DNA of 64,000 nucleotides from Sorghum bicolor (lineage: Eukaryota; Streptophyta; Magnoliopsida; Poales; Poaceae), in contig NC_012876.2 of assembly GCF_000003195.3 (NCBI RefSeq), positions 41,383,725 through 41,447,724 on the forward strand, given 5' to 3'. Positions 42,490 to 54,684 of the stretch are shown piece by piece. The position numbers and the translations under genes were made by a program. The notes beneath the pieces were generated by a model. It did not search any database. It worked only from the letters and a program-made list of their open reading frames with translations, and was not told where the DNA came from. The stretch's first letter is position 1. Each line of letters begins with the position of its first letter.

Positions 42490-43581
42490 GTTGGCGCGCT
42501 AGGTAGGGGTCCCACGTGTTTACTAACAATTTTCCGCCTATTTTTCGGATGGCTTCCTCTGTTTTGTCGATTCCATGCTCCACGGTGATCTGGTTTGGGA
42601 TCCTCAAGTTCATGTCCACAGGCTTTGGCTACGACATGATTTTTCTCTCTGCCAGAGGATCGAAGGGGGCCTACAATGTGCCCGCATGATGAAGGGTCGT
42701 GCGTCGACATCACCACCATGCCTCTCCGCCCAAGAGGAGGCGTGATCAGCACCGTCACCGCCACTCCGTGGCAGCTACGCGTTCGCCGCCTCGTGCAGGG
42801 CAACTGGACCCCCCGGTTGTGGGTCCGTCAGCTCTGCGCCATGGGACAGTGACCAAGCCGGTCAGCCAAGGGAGCGATTGCTACTCGGCAGTGCCAAGGG
42901 AGACCATCCCCAGCGCACCTTCACCGCCATCCGCCTTGCTACCACACGGATTGTTTGCCACCAGGCAAATGCTTCCGTTCGGCCTCGACAACACCACCAC
43001 GTCCCTCACCAAGACAGTCCATCCCAGCACTAATGCGCATGTAGAGCGGCCACTGGCCCTCACACGTAGTGTAACGGCACGACAGGAGGTCCCCTTGTTG
43101 GCTGCTAGCCCAGGCTTTCCGGAGATACGCAGGCCTCGGCCTCTTAGACCAGGACGCTACACACTACCATGCTGAGACAATAGCTTGCGGAGGAGTGAAG
43201 CGGATGCTTCTACACCACTACAGAGCCCACTCCAGACTCCGAGTCTGATAGCTATGACCCCACGAGGGAGTATTTCAACATCACGGATGGAGCTATAGCC
43301 ACCACCGATGACACCGAAGACGACGGCAACGTCGCTACCGCTGCTGCTGCTCTGGTGGCAGGAGCAAACCCTAGGACTCCTAGGCAGGATGGATGACCTG
43401 ACCCACCCCCTCCTTAGGACAACAAGGCCGCACAACTCGTGCAACTATGTGAGTTGAAAGCCAAGCTCGATGAGGATCAGGAGCGGCTTGACCAACTAGA
43501 GCGGGCTCTCGAGCAAGACCAAACGCACCCGAATGGTGGAAGTGCTCAAGGTCGCGCTCGAGACGTCTACCATTAGATCAT
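42490..43581 (+). pseudogene. H2 leader and gag N-terminus (broken)
   Basis: Leader and GC-rich N-terminal gag sequence with several frameshifts. Open fragments occur at 42,699-43,175 and an acidic/charged heptad-like part at ~43,440-43,560 (LCELKAKLDEDQERLDQLER). The frame resumes across A2 at 51,866. The long minus-strand ORFs here are GC-rich shadows. Confidence 0.55.
43577..43581. repeat. Target site duplication of A2, left (ATCAT)
   Basis: ATCAT precedes the 5' LTR; the same five bases follow the 3' LTR at 51,861-51,865. Confidence 0.9.
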
Positions 43582-45235
43582 TGTTGACGGTCCTTAAGTA
43601 TCAAATTTAATTATCAAATAAATAAAGAAAAGGATCCAAATGAAATCAACATCTAGACTTAGGGTTTTATCTGACAGAATTCCATGAGTTTTGGTGTTTG
43701 TCTATTTCTGCTGGGGGTTATCAGGAAATATGGAAGAAAGGCCCACATGTCGGGATTATGTAAAGATATTAACGTGCTGCGCAATTATCTTACATCTAGA
43801 AGACTCCAGAAGCCACGAGACCGAAGCGGAGGCGAAACGGGGCCAGAGGCAGGGCGCCCGCCCTGTCCTACTGGGCGCCCGCCCACCTCCTGTGTCCAAT
43901 CAGGACTCTGCTTTGCGGGAGATCTCCACCGACCTAAAGGATGAATCTAAACCATACAATCTATGTCGGTTTGATCCAAGGGCCCATATTCACTTGAAGG
44001 GACTATAAAACCAGACCCCCTGGCCCCTGGAGGAGAGAGCCTCTCAACCCTAATTCATTGTTCCATCAAGGGAGAAGAAGCCTCTGATCAAGATTAGAGC
44101 CACCACATCAATTAGACATCTAGATTAGCATAGCTACATAGGATTAGAACTAGAAGGAGTCAATCTTCGATTGGTTTCCGGATCTGTCAGGAGGATTCTT
44201 GGTAATTCTCTAATTGTGCTTCTAATTGCTTTCTAATTATCTTTGTTCTTCAATATTATGAATATGACTTTGTTCTACTTCAATATATTGCTTATGACTT
44301 TGCTCTACTTGCTTATATTCAAGATTATATTGTTCTTAGTTTATCATAGTTATATACTTAGCTTAGTTAGATTCGATCTATATACATGCTTAGGATCGTA
44401 TAGCGTTTATCCATCGGATCCATGGGTAAATGATAGATATTGTGTAGGCGTGGTGCTTATACCGTATTTATCTGCGATTGTACCCAATATGCCAGATCGT
44501 GGGGTGGTTCGTGATAGTGACAGCTTCATTGATTCTTATATAGTCCTCCTCTCGTGTATTGGGCTGGCAGAGCAACATTATTACAGGGGAGTGATTGCTA
44601 TGTTTCTCATATTCCTTGCTAATATCACTATGCATGGGCGTAGTCTTGTCTCACAATGATTGCTAAGTATGCTTGCACTAACTATGATATGCTAGACTAT
44701 ATAGTTAAGAATAACTTAGGGAATATTCTTGTAGTTTGTTCTAATACCATGCTAATGACTTTCTAGAGTATCTAATTGAGGTGCTTATCATATTTATTAT
44801 GTGGCTAGATCAGATTAGTTATCCTTGTCACTATTATTATTTCATATATCTTTTATGTGACACTTATCCCTGTATGAAGAGTTAGATATAATGTTCTCAA
44901 TTATACATGTAATGATAAATGCTCAATCTCATATTCTATTCTGTAATCATTAGTGATGATTTCTAATCCCTTCCTAGTGGTAAAAATATAAATAACGATA
45001 CCTGGAATACTTCTCGGTTAAAATGCTACATCGGTATTAATCTGTGCGCTTGCAGATCCCATTCATTATTTATTTAGAAGAGCAATTGCATATTTCAATA
45101 CCGCGTCTCTTATATCATGCTGGGGAAGACAACTTGGCTTAAGTAGTGTGAGGGATAGGTTTGGCATTTTTGGCACCGTTACTAGATTTAGAGAACTTAG
45201 TCTACTTTTTGTAATGATGTTAAGAATACCCAACA
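43582..45235 (+). repeat. 5' LTR of A2
   Basis: Paired GC boxes GGGCGCCCGCCC at 43,852-43,863 and 43,873-43,884 (21-bp spacing). A TATAAAA box at 44,004-44,010 is followed by CCAGACCCCCTGGCCCCTGG. The sense ORF 44,243-44,659 lies downstream of the TATA box and recurs in the 3' LTR (50,868-51,284). Confidence 0.95.
43852..44010 (+). promoter_or_regulatory. LTR promoter of A2: paired GC boxes and TATA box
   Basis: Two identical 12-bp boxes 21 bp apart are followed ~120 bp later by GACTATAAAACC. The same layout is present in the A1, A3 and A4 LTRs. The core GGGCGCCC is self-complementary, so a dimeric or paired binder is plausible. Confidence 0.6.
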
Positions 45236-45243
45236 AGCATTTT

Positions 45244-45261
45244 TGGCGCCGTTGCCGGGGA
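45244..45261 (+). other. Primer binding site, tRNA-Asp (A2)
   Basis: TGGCGCCGTTGCCGGGGA, complementary to the 3' end of plant tRNA-Asp, 8 bp after the 5' LTR. Confidence 0.95.
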
Positions 45262-45395
45262 AGGTTGATTACTAATCAGGAATGGAATAAAAGATTTTGA
45301 GTTATCATTCGCATCACTAATATGATTGAGCTTATCTATTCTCTCATACAGTTTTACCCCGATATTTTTCTATTTTATCTTATGCAGGGGAATGT

Positions 45396-48047
45396 ATGAA
45401 TAGAAGACATCTTCCAGGAAATTTTGTTGACAATCCCGAAGCATTATTCAAGAAGACGAGAGCAAAGCTCAAGAAGAGATCATCAACACTTCACGAAGAA
45501 GCTTCATCCAATCAAGAAGATCACCGGAACTTGTCTTTAGAGTTCAAAGCCATGGCGAACAAATCGATCCGCGAGTTCTCAACTCCCACTACGGACAACA
45601 TCCGCACTGGACCTGCTGCAGAGATCGATGGCAACTTTGAGCTCAAGCCTGGACTTATCAACGTGGTGCAATCCAACCAGTTCTGTGGGAAGGCACACGA
45701 AGATGCTAGTGCTCATTTACAACACTTCCTGGAGATTTGCAACACATTCACTATAGCAGGAGTTTCCAAAGACGCTATACTACTTCGCCTCTTCCCATTC
45801 TCACTGTTAGGAAGAGCGAAGTAGTGGTTTTACGCTACAAAGGAGACGAATACTACGTGGGCACTCTGCTCAACAAACTTCCTGGCTAAGTTCTTTCCCA
45901 TGGGCAAGACCAATGCTCTCCGTGGGAAGATTACGAGTTTTCAGCAACAAAATGATGAATATGTTCCAGAAGCATGGGAGCGCTTTCAAGACTACATCCT
46001 AGAATGTCCCCATCATGGAATGGAGAGTTGGCTATTGATGCAGACATTCTATCATGGGCTCAGCAACAGTGCCCGAGAGACCATGGATGCTGCAGCTGGA
46101 GGAGCATTCTTATCACTTACTATACCACAAGCCACAGCTCTTGTGGAGAACATGGCGTCCAATCAAAGCTGGAATGAAGAGAGGACCCAGACACGCAAGA
46201 GAGGTGGAGGTATGCATCAGCTGAAGGAGGTAGATATGTTGTCTGAAAAGCTAGACCTGCTCATGAAGAAGCTCGATGATAGAGCTGGAGACAAGAAAGA
46301 AGTTATGCACATCTACGACTCTCACATGACTTGTGAGGAGTGTGGAGACACTGGACACTCAGGCAACCACTGCCCTGAGATGCTTGAGGATGTGAACTAC
46401 ATCAACAACAACAACAACTACTACTACAACCATCGTCAACAAAATCAAGGTTGGAATCAACAGAGGCCTAACTACTCAGGTAATTATCAAGGTAACAATT
46501 CTTACAACAACAATAATAGTAATTTTCCACTTTTGAGAGAGTTAGTGTCTAATCAAGGAAAGCTAATGGATAACCTATCTAAGAAATTGGCATCTAATGA
46601 TAAAATGCTAGAAAATATAAATAATAGAATGGATAATTTCTCTACTACCATCAAGAATCAAATTAGCTTTAATAGAATGATTGAATCTCAGTTAAATCAA
46701 ATAGCTGCTGCTGTTCCTACTACTAACCCCGGTATACCATCACAACCGGAAGGATTAGAATCTGCAAATCTTGTAGACGTGTTTGATGCAGGTAATTGGA
46801 GTAACCCCGTCACTGAATTTTGTACTGACCATCTGCCGGTCAAGAGAGGCGATCCAGGACGCCCCGTCATCCCGATCTCCATCGGCATGGTGGACGTTCC
46901 AGAAGCACTCTGCGACTTTGGCTCTAGTGTCAACATTATACCCAGGGTACTCTATGAAAAATTCTTTACATATCCTTTACTAGAAACAACCATGTGTTTG
47001 CAGTTTGCAGATCAGACGATAACTTTTCCCAAAGGAATAGTGAGGAACCTTTGTGTCCGAGTTGGTACCTTGTATGCCCCAGCAGACTTCGTAGTGGTAG
47101 AGACCGGAAATGATGAGAGAGCACCTATCATCCTAGGGAGGCCATTCTTGAACACCACGGGAGCTATCATCTACGCCAGTGCTGCCAAGATCAGTTTCTA
47201 CGTCAAAGGGAAGAAGGAGACATTTTTCTTCAAGAACAAGACTACACAAATTCAAGATCAATCCAGACGTGAATCAAGGAAGAGGACCAACAGGAGGAAC
47301 AGGAACAAGCAAGTGTGGACCGAGTCAGCTAAGATGGTCACTGTAGTTCATGGAGGCCAAGATCATCAACTTAAGTCACCGTTTTTGACCAAGAAGGACG
47401 ACCCAGGAATGCCAAGCATCTACTGCTCCATAAATGGATACAACTTCTACAAGACGATTTGCGATACCGAATCGGGCGTCAACATAATGGCCGCAGTCAC
47501 CTATCGGCTCTTGTTCGGGACCATGCCCCTAAGACCAACATACATTCAGCTCCAGATGGCATATCAGACATTTCGAGAAGTTAAAGGAATAGTATCTGAT
47601 GTCCCAGTCAAAATAGACGATCACTTTGTCTACACAGACTTTCAAGTTGTTGACATGGGAGAAGACGAGTATGATCCACCCATCATCCTTGGAAGACCGT
47701 TCCTCAGCACCGTTAAAGCAATTATCTACATTGGAACTGGAGAAGTCCATATGCACTTCCCCTCAGAGAAGGTACGCCGTTATTTTACTGACCCTAACTA
47801 TATCGTTGAAGAATCTAAGCAGGTAAGGAAAAGACGCAACCGCAACCAGAGGAGGCAGATCATCAAGGACGGATGGGCAGACTATGAAGGAGAAGTTGTA
47901 AGATCAGAAGACGTTGAGTTTAAACAGAATTATCCAGAGGAGATTGAAGCACCAAGTCAGGTGTGGAAAATGAAGATAACTATACAAGAAGAGGAGGCAC
48001 CGCCGGAAGTACCGACTACGCCACCCAACGAACCTCAGGACGATTGA
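45396..48047 (+). pseudogene. Gag-protease of A2 with CCHC knuckle and two protease-like domains (one TAG)
   Basis: A single frame from ATG 45,396 to TGA after codon 883, interrupted only by TAG at 45,822-45,824. Order: basic N-terminus; Athila-like gag (FELKPGLINVVQSNQFCGKA, RLFPFSLLGRAK, then WFYATKE after the stop); CCHC knuckle CEECGDTGHSGNHC at 46,332-46,373; an Asn/Tyr/Gln-rich stretch; a coiled-coil-like stretch; protease-like domain 1 (LCDFGSSVNIIP near 46,908 and PIILGRPFLNTTGAIIY); a basic linker; and protease-like domain 2 (ICDTESGVNIMA near 47,457 and PPIILGRPFLSTVKAIIY). The triads are D-F-G and D-T-E, so the second lacks the usual Gly. A1 and A3 have one domain only. Particle formation and processing are family roles. 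Confidence 0.88.
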
Positions 48048-50170
48048 GAAAATGGAGAGTCCCGTTCAGAGGACTTAAAAGCACCGAACGCCTTGCCAAG
48101 AGGTAAACTTGGTAGTTATCCTTTCCCTTTCAATTATTTCAAATAGTTTACTTAGTTAATTATGTTCATACTGTCCTAAAAAGAAAATAAAAATGTGAAA
48201 AGCAGTAAGCCCCATGTGAGTAGACGAGTGGCATAAAACCCATAAGTACATTCACTGTGGTGGCATAAAAATAAAATAAATATTTTCTGCTTTATAAGAC
48301 AAAAATATAAAAACAGGGAGTAATATTTATCAAGGAGTCTCAACATGATAAAGGCTAGATATTTATGCTAACACTTAATCAGTTCCACAAGCTATGTTGT
48401 CTATTTGAGCTCCACAGAATTTAAGAATCAAGAAGACTGGCAGACGGAGGACATTCTAATCGCCGTCAGAATGCTGCTGACTTTCAAATATACCTCTGCC
48501 ACCTGCTAGCTACATCAAGAGAAATTACGTCAAAATTCAGCTTGGGGGAGAGCACCCCCATTTATACCGATAAGTATTTCTATCTATCTTTATACTTATA
48601 TTATTTTAGAATATGAAAATACATAAACTATGAAAAAAACCAAATAAAGATTTTATGCTTATATATATATATATGTCTTTTGCTTAGTGTGTTTAATAAA
48701 TAAATAAAGTGGCTATGCTAATCTGTATCTAAACAAAAACTTAAGCATGGATATGATAAATAGTTGCTCTGCCTAATTTGCAAATTTTAAGTTCTCTCTC
48801 AAGTTTAGATATAACTGTTATAATTTAAAGCTTGCCCTAGACCAAAACTTGTGGGATGAAAACTAAATCTGAAGTCTAAGTTGTTAATGGATACGATATG
48901 GGAAGGTTGAGTTGCTGTTTATCTGTTCCTAGAGATGCTAGAATTCTGGAGAATTTTATCTAAAATGTTGCATAATGAGTTCCTGTATGATGAGAGTTTA
49001 AATTTCTACCACAGCCATACATGCTTGCTAGACTTTGAGCCACACATTTACTATTTACTGCTTATGAGCATTGAGTGTGGTCAAGCTGTGTAGACCCTTA
49101 GGAGCTTGTCATGTGGTTAAATCAAGATTTCACTTGCACGTTCACTCACATATGCTACTTCTACTCCGGAAGTACCATCCACATATATCCACTCATTCCA
49201 TCTCCAGAATCACCCAAAAATATTCTACTCCTAATTCGGGAGAGAATAACCAAAAATATTTCTGTTTTTCCCTTGTGAAATAAATGCTCAAGTTATCTTG
49301 TTACTACCACTTGCTATATTATCTCAAGAGATGAATGCTCTGAAAAAAAAAGATACGAGGAAATAAAAAGGAGCAAGTGCTCGGAACCTCAAAAGAAAAG
49401 AAAAAGTGAGACGAGAGGTAAAAATGGACAAGTGTCCGACAGAAGAATTAGGGGTGCAAGATACCTACCTGAGAGAAAAGAAAAAGAAGAGCATCTCATT
49501 CTCCTCATAAAGTTTCAAAAAGCAAGGAAGGTATGTATCCCCTCAAAACAGCAAAAGTAGAATTAGACTTCCACCTCCATTGTTACCACCATTGTTATCA
49601 CCATCATCACCATACACCATTCATTCACCACACATGCACAGCTTGATTAAACTTATTGACTTGTTACTTTGGATCCATGGTTTGACTATGCAATAAATAT
49701 CTTGTAAGTATGTATACTTTATCTCCCACCTATGAGCTCCAGATATTAAAGCCTTATTAGAGTAGGATGAGAGAGAAGGCAATATCATTATGCCTCATAC
49801 CACAAATACCACATATATTGAGAGAAGGCATATACCATCACTGCCTTGGTAAGGATCCAGAAATACCACAAAAGAGAGACCTGAGAGAATCATACAAGGA
49901 ATTTCTGAGTTTTATTTGAAAAACTGCAAAAACCCCAGAGCTATAGCTGATCAAGAATAAGAGACATGGCACTTGACTAGACTGTTCTATCTTTTAACTA
50001 CTCAAGATGGAAGTGACGGTTACAAGTCCCATGGTATAGGTAAAGTAAGTAAGTTTTAAGTCTTGACAGTTTACTCTAACTCAGAGATGAGATCTTATTT
50101 AAAAGCATGTATACCGTCAATTTTTTAAAAATATTGCAACAACTTATGATCCATAGCTGAGTCTATCCTT
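48048..50170 (+). other. 3' non-coding region of A2
   Basis: AT-rich, no sustained ORF. A polypurine-like tract CAGCTTGGGGGAGAGC sits at about 48,539-48,554. There is an (AT)7 run at 48,661-48,674. The words GACAAGTGTCCGAC and AGAATTAGGGG at ~49,427-49,455 match the repeat units in A1 and A3. It replaces ORF3 of A1 and A3. Confidence 0.7.
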
Positions 50171-50206
50171 GCTCAGGGACGAGCAAGAGGTAAGCTTGGG
50201 GGAGTT
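50170..50206 (+). other. Hairpin and polypurine tract of A2
   Basis: TGCTCAGGGACGAGCA forms a short stem-loop, followed by AAGCTTGGGGGAGTT directly before the 3' LTR. Same order as in A1 and A3. Confidence 0.85.
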
Positions 50207-51860
50207 TGTTGACGGTCCTTAAGTATCAAATTTAATTATCAAATAAATAAAGAAAAGGATCCAAATGAAATCAACATCTAGACTTAGGGTTTTATCTGAC
50301 AGAATTCCACGAGTTTTGGTGTTTGTCTATTTCTGCAGGGGGTTATCAGGAAATATGGAAGAAAGGCCCACATGTCGGGATTATGTAAAGATATTAACGT
50401 GCTGCGCAATTATCTTACATCTAGAAGACTCCAGAAGCCACGAGACCGAAGCGGAGGCGAAACGGGGCCAGAGGCAGGGCGCCCGCCCTGTCCTACTGGG
50501 CGCCCGCCCACCTCCTGTGTCCAATCAGGACTCTGCTTTGCGGGAGATCTCCACCGACCTAAAGGATGAATCTAAACCATACAATCTATGTCGGTTTGAT
50601 CCAAGGGCCCATATTCACTTGAAGGGACTATAAAACCAGACCCCCTGGCCCCTGGAGGAGAGAGCCTCTCAACCCTAATTCATTGTTCCATCAAGGGAGA
50701 AGAAGCCTCTGATCAAGATTAGAGCCACCACATCAATTAGACATCTAGATTAGCATAGCTACATAGGATTAGAACTAGAAGGAGTCAATCTTCGATTGGT
50801 TTCCGGATCTGTCAGGAGGATTCTTGGTAATTCTCTAATTGTGCTTCTAATTGCTTTCTAATTATCTTTGTTCTTCAATATTATGAATATGACTTTGTTC
50901 TACTTCAATATATTGCTTATGACTTTGCTCTACTTGCTTATATTCAAGATTATATTGTTCTTAGTTTATCATAGTTATATACTTAGCTTAGTTAGATTCG
51001 ATCTATATACATGCTTAGGATCGTATAGCGTTTATCCATCGGATCCATGGGTAAATGATAGATATTGTGTAGGCGTGGTGCTTATACCGTATTTATCTGC
51101 GATTGTACCCAATATGCCAGATCGTGGGGTGGTTCGTGATAGTGACAGCTTCATTGATTCTTATATAGTCCTCCTCTCGTGTATTGGGCTGGCAGAGCAA
51201 CATTATTACAGGGGAGTGATTGCTATGTTTCTCATATTCCTTGCTAATATCACTATGCATGGGCGTAGTCTTGTCTCACAATGATTGCTAAGTATGCTTG
51301 CACTAACTATGATATGCTAGACTATATAGTTAAGAATAACTTAGGGAATATTCTTGTAGTTTGTTCTAATACCATGCTAATGACTTTCTAGAGTATCTAA
51401 TTGAGGTGCTTATCATATTTATTATGTGGCTAGATCAGATTAGTTATCCTTGTCACTATTATTATTTCATATATCTTTTATGTGACACTTATCCCTGTAT
51501 GAAGAGTTAGATATAATGTTCTCAATTATACATGTAATGATAAATGCTCAATCTCATATTCTATTCTGTAATCATTAGTGATGATTTCTAATCCTTTCCC
51601 AGTGGTAAAAATATAAATAACGATACCTGGAATACTTCCCGGTTAAAATGCTACATCGGTATTAATCTGTGCGCTTGCAGATCCCATTCATTATTTATTC
51701 AGAAGAGCAATTGCATATTTCAATACCGCGTCTCTTATATCATGCTGGGGATGACAACTTGGCTTAAGTGGTGTGAGGGATAGGTTTGGCATTTTTGGCA
51801 CCGTTACTAGATTTAGAGAACTTAGTCTACTTTTGGTAATGATGTTAAGAATACCCAACA
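50207..51860 (+). repeat. 3' LTR of A2
   Basis: 1,654 bp, same length as the 5' LTR with about nine substitutions. GC boxes begin at 50,477 and 50,498. Followed by ATCAT at 51,861. Confidence 0.95.
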
Positions 51861-53340
51861 ATCATCGAGGACGAAGAGCCAAAATGCCTTATCAATCGTT
51901 TCCCTCGAGCTGGCCAGAACATAGTGGCGGCAACTATGTTACTGCGAAAAATTCCCGAGCCTTCAAAATCCCAAGCATGCCGCATACGAGATGAAGTACA
52001 AGGCTTACTCCACATCGCGACGACGCAGCAGGCTGAAAGCTCCACTTCCCACTGTCAAGGAGCGTCCATAGAAAGGACCCATGAGCCAGCACACCATGAG
52101 AGGGAGGTCACTGTCCACCAGGAACCTCCTCCTCGAGGCAAGAAGGCGACCCTGGTCTAGGAGTGCCTCGTCCGCAACTGGGAGCCGCGTGACGCACGAC
52201 ATGACATCAACGGACACCACCGATGCAAGCATGGGGATGCCGAGGAGCAAGGCTACAGCGCTCACCGCAGCGGAAGCTACAACAGCGATGAGGACCGGAT
52301 GGCTACAAAGCCGCCGGGGCCTCGAGTCTTCAGCCGGACGATCCGCAGCACGCCGCTGCCTAACCCATTTCGACCCCCAACCAGTATCGCCAAGTACAAC
52401 AGTGAGACTAAGCTAGAACTATGGCAAGTAGACTTCCGGCTGGCATGCCAGTTGGGAGGAGCTCGAGGTGATGATCAAGCCATCATCTAACAGCTCCCAC
52501 TCTTCCTCTCTGACACTACTCGCAGGTGGCTCGAGGAACTCCCCGCCAACCAAACATACGACTAGGCTGAGCTAGTCAGAGTGTTTGAGGGAAACTTCAA
52601 AGGGACCTATGTCCGCCCCAGTAACTCATGGGACCTCAGCAAATGCAAGCAGAAGGCTGGAGAATCTCTCGGAGAGTACGCTCGACGCTTCTCCAAGCAA
52701 CACACCGAGCTCCCACATATCCCTAACCATGACGTCATCCTGGCATTTGTGTCAGGCACCACTTACAAGGACGTGGTGTGGCAGCTAGGGCGTAATCGCC
52801 CACAGACCATGGATGAGCTAATGGACGTAGTGGCCAACTATTTAGCCGGCGAAGAGGCTGTGGCGTGTTCTTTAGCCACAAGAGCGACAAGGAAAAGGCG
52901 CGGGCGGACGACGACGAGGGCCCCAGTAGAGGACCCAAGAAGAAAAACAAGAAAAAGAAGGTGCGGCAGAACAAGCGCGTGAGGCAGTCAATGACGATTT
53001 CGTCGCTGTGGTCGAGCGCAAAAAGCCTCAGAGCCCTCCTAAGGGGGCTGTCTTCGACAAGATGCTCAAAGAGCCTTGCCCTTATCACAAGGTTGCGGCC
53101 AACCACAAGTTCAAGGACTGTCACATGCTAAATAAGTACTTTGATAGCCTAGGGCTGAAGAAGGATGATCAAAAGAAAGACAAGGGTGATGACAAGGGAG
53201 GAAGTAAGGACAACAACAGGTTCCCCACGGTCCATGACTGTTACATGATCTATGGCGAGCCCACGACACAACTCACCTCTCAACAGTGCAAGAGGGAGCG
53301 TCAGGAGGTCTTTGCAGCAAGGATGGCAGTGCCACAGTAG
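51861..53340 (+). pseudogene. Gag of H2, main part (broken)
   Basis: Continues the H2 gag after A2. Frames shift repeatedly. Recognisable blocks are QNIVAATMLLRKIPEPS (51,91x), LELWQVDFRLACQLGG, then 52,581-52,982 with FEGNFKGTYVRP, SLGEYARRFSKQHTELP and DELMDVVANYLAGEEA, typical of Tat gag. 53,008-53,340 holds CPYHKVAANHKFKDCHML, a C-x2-H...H-x4-C knuckle-like motif of Tat elements. Stops near 52,563 and frameshifts show decay. Confidence 0.75.
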
Positions 53341-53349
53341 CTCAACTGG

Positions 53350-53527
53350 TTGAGCACCCCCATCACCTTCAACCACGACAACCATCCTGACCGAGTCGTT
53401 AGCCCCGGCGTCTATCCACTCATCGTTGACCCCATCATCGTCAACACCCGAGTCTCCAAGGTGCTGATGGATGGCGGCAGCAGCCTCAACATCATCTACC
53501 TCGAGACTCTCGACCTCTTGGGGATAG
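53350..53527 (+). pseudogene. Protease fragment of H2, truncated by X3
   Basis: Blocks HDNHPDRVVSPGVYPLIVDP and KVLMDGGSSLNIIYLETL carry the D-G-G active-site triad of Tat proteases. The frame is cut at 53,528 by the X3 LTR; the apparent last residues of the ORF come from the LTR. Confidence 0.8.
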
Positions 53528-53901
53528 TGATGAGGTTCAGGCCCGATCTTCTGAGAGGTATTTGGTAAATTCGATTTATGGAGAACTCGACGTTGGCGAT
53601 TCGGCTTCAAATTAGCATGAATCGAACCCTGCAACCGTTACACCACTGCTCTGTTGGTTATCAACCAAGCACAACTTGATTGACCTCACCAAGAAGGCTT
53701 TTCCTACAAGCGAATCAAAGAACACAAGAAAGGAAGTATAAACACACAATCTGAAATTGTAGATATGAATGACGTGAATATTCAAATGAGGGTTCAAGAA
53801 CTCGGTTCCAAAGGACTAATCAACACAGTGGAGGAGATCAAGAACAGGGGCCCTGGATCACTGTAAAAGGATTTGTCACCACGGTTACAATGAACAATTC
53901 A
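53528..53901 (-). repeat. 3' LTR of X3
   Basis: 374 bp, TGATGAGGTTCAGG...GAACAATTCA, clearly homologous to the two X1 LTRs. Confidence 0.82.
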
Positions 53902-54309
53902 GTTTCTCGATGGAAAACTAAACTCTAATCAAAACCTGAGTCTAAACAGTGGTGGCTGCATGGAATATGAAGGAGAATCGACCTAGGGTTGGAGGCGACC
54001 AGGGGGGCGCCACAATATGGGTTTAAGGCCCGAATTCGATACATGACCAAGTTGGTCCAAAATAGGTGACGAAGCAACTTGTCATGGACATAAACATTAA
54101 TCCACGAAAGATCTGGAGCTGGGACCAGATCCAAAATTACGGCGTTGTTGTCCCCTTTCCAACGAGTCCAAGATCACCCCGTTTCGATGTCGTATGAAGA
54201 AGTTATCACCAAAACACTGACGACGTGTTTACTGAATCCGAGAGTGACGTCGTAGATGAGTTGGAGATGAATTGCAACTTGGAAAAGACGATGGTATCAA
54301 CGTATCTAG

Positions 54310-54430
54310 CGTGGCGATGTCCTCATCATCCTCCCCTTCTTGAATTGGAGTCGTCCTCGACTCCATCTTGGCGATGTCCTCATCATCCCCTTCTTCTAGA
54401 ATTGGAGTCGTCCTCGACTCTTCCCCATCA
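54310..54430 (-). repeat. Two-unit coding tandem repeat in the X-family acidic tail
   Basis: Two ~57-60-bp units beginning GCGATGTCCTCATCATCC and containing GAATTGGAGTCGTCCTCGAC. Each encodes ESRTTPI followed by an acidic DDEDI segment on the minus strand. Also present in X1 at ~30,275-30,390. Confidence 0.75.
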
Positions 54431-54684
54431 ACAAACTCCTGCAATAGGTTAGTGACAGCAGGCAATGCACAAGACAAAATAGGTTGACAAAGCATAGTAT
54501 ATCATGGTGCATCTAGATTATCACATAACACAGCAGTAGTAGAAGTTGTAGCATGTAAAGCACCTCCATGTAACTTATTTTCATTATTTTTATCAATGTC
54601 TGTGGAAGGTTTCTTGTTAATCTCTTTAGCATGTTTAACAATATCCATTGGTGACAAAGGCAGTAAAGTAATGTTCTTGTTCTT

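Larger units (their letters stand above)
43582..51860 (+). mobile_element. A2, young pol-less Athila-like element with tandem protease domains
   Basis: Complete 8,279-bp plus-strand element with two 1,654-bp LTRs, TGTTGACGG...CCCAACA ends and an ATCAT duplication. I count about nine LTR differences (~0.5%). The tRNA-Asp primer site and polypurine tract are intact. The single gag-protease frame carries one TAG. There is no reverse transcriptase, integrase or third ORF; 48,048-50,170 is non-coding and homologous to the 3' regions of A1 and A3. Confidence 0.95.
41826..53527 (+). mobile_element. H2, Tat-like Ty3/gypsy element, split by A2 and truncated by X3
   Basis: Plus-strand element with pieces 41,826-43,581 and 51,861-53,527. 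A 5' LTR with TATA box is followed by a primer region, a broken gag and the start of a D-G-G protease of Tat type. A2 sits in gag with an ATCAT duplication. X3 cuts the protease at 53,528, and the remaining pol is not seen in the window. Confidence 0.75.
53528..54684 (-). mobile_element. X3, 3' end fragment of an X-family element
   Basis: LTR 53,528-53,901 plus internal 53,902-54,684, matching X1 pieces 4,380-5,159 and 30,268-30,640 in continuous order. It supplies the uninterrupted form of the T1 target site. The minus-strand frame 54,229-54,495 shows the acidic tail with two ESRTTPI-type units. The element stops at ~54,684 where unrelated sequence begins. Confidence 0.8.

Noticed and set aside
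42294..42803. 169-residue minus-strand ORF across the H2 LTR end
   Set aside because: It crosses the LTR/primer-site boundary of a plus-strand element and has no recognisable domain.
43684..44008. Overlapping 86-105-residue ORFs repeated at 50,265-50,633 and 62,967-63,383
   Set aside because: They span the LTR promoter, including the GC boxes, upstream of the TATA box, so they are not expected to be transcribed as coding sequence.
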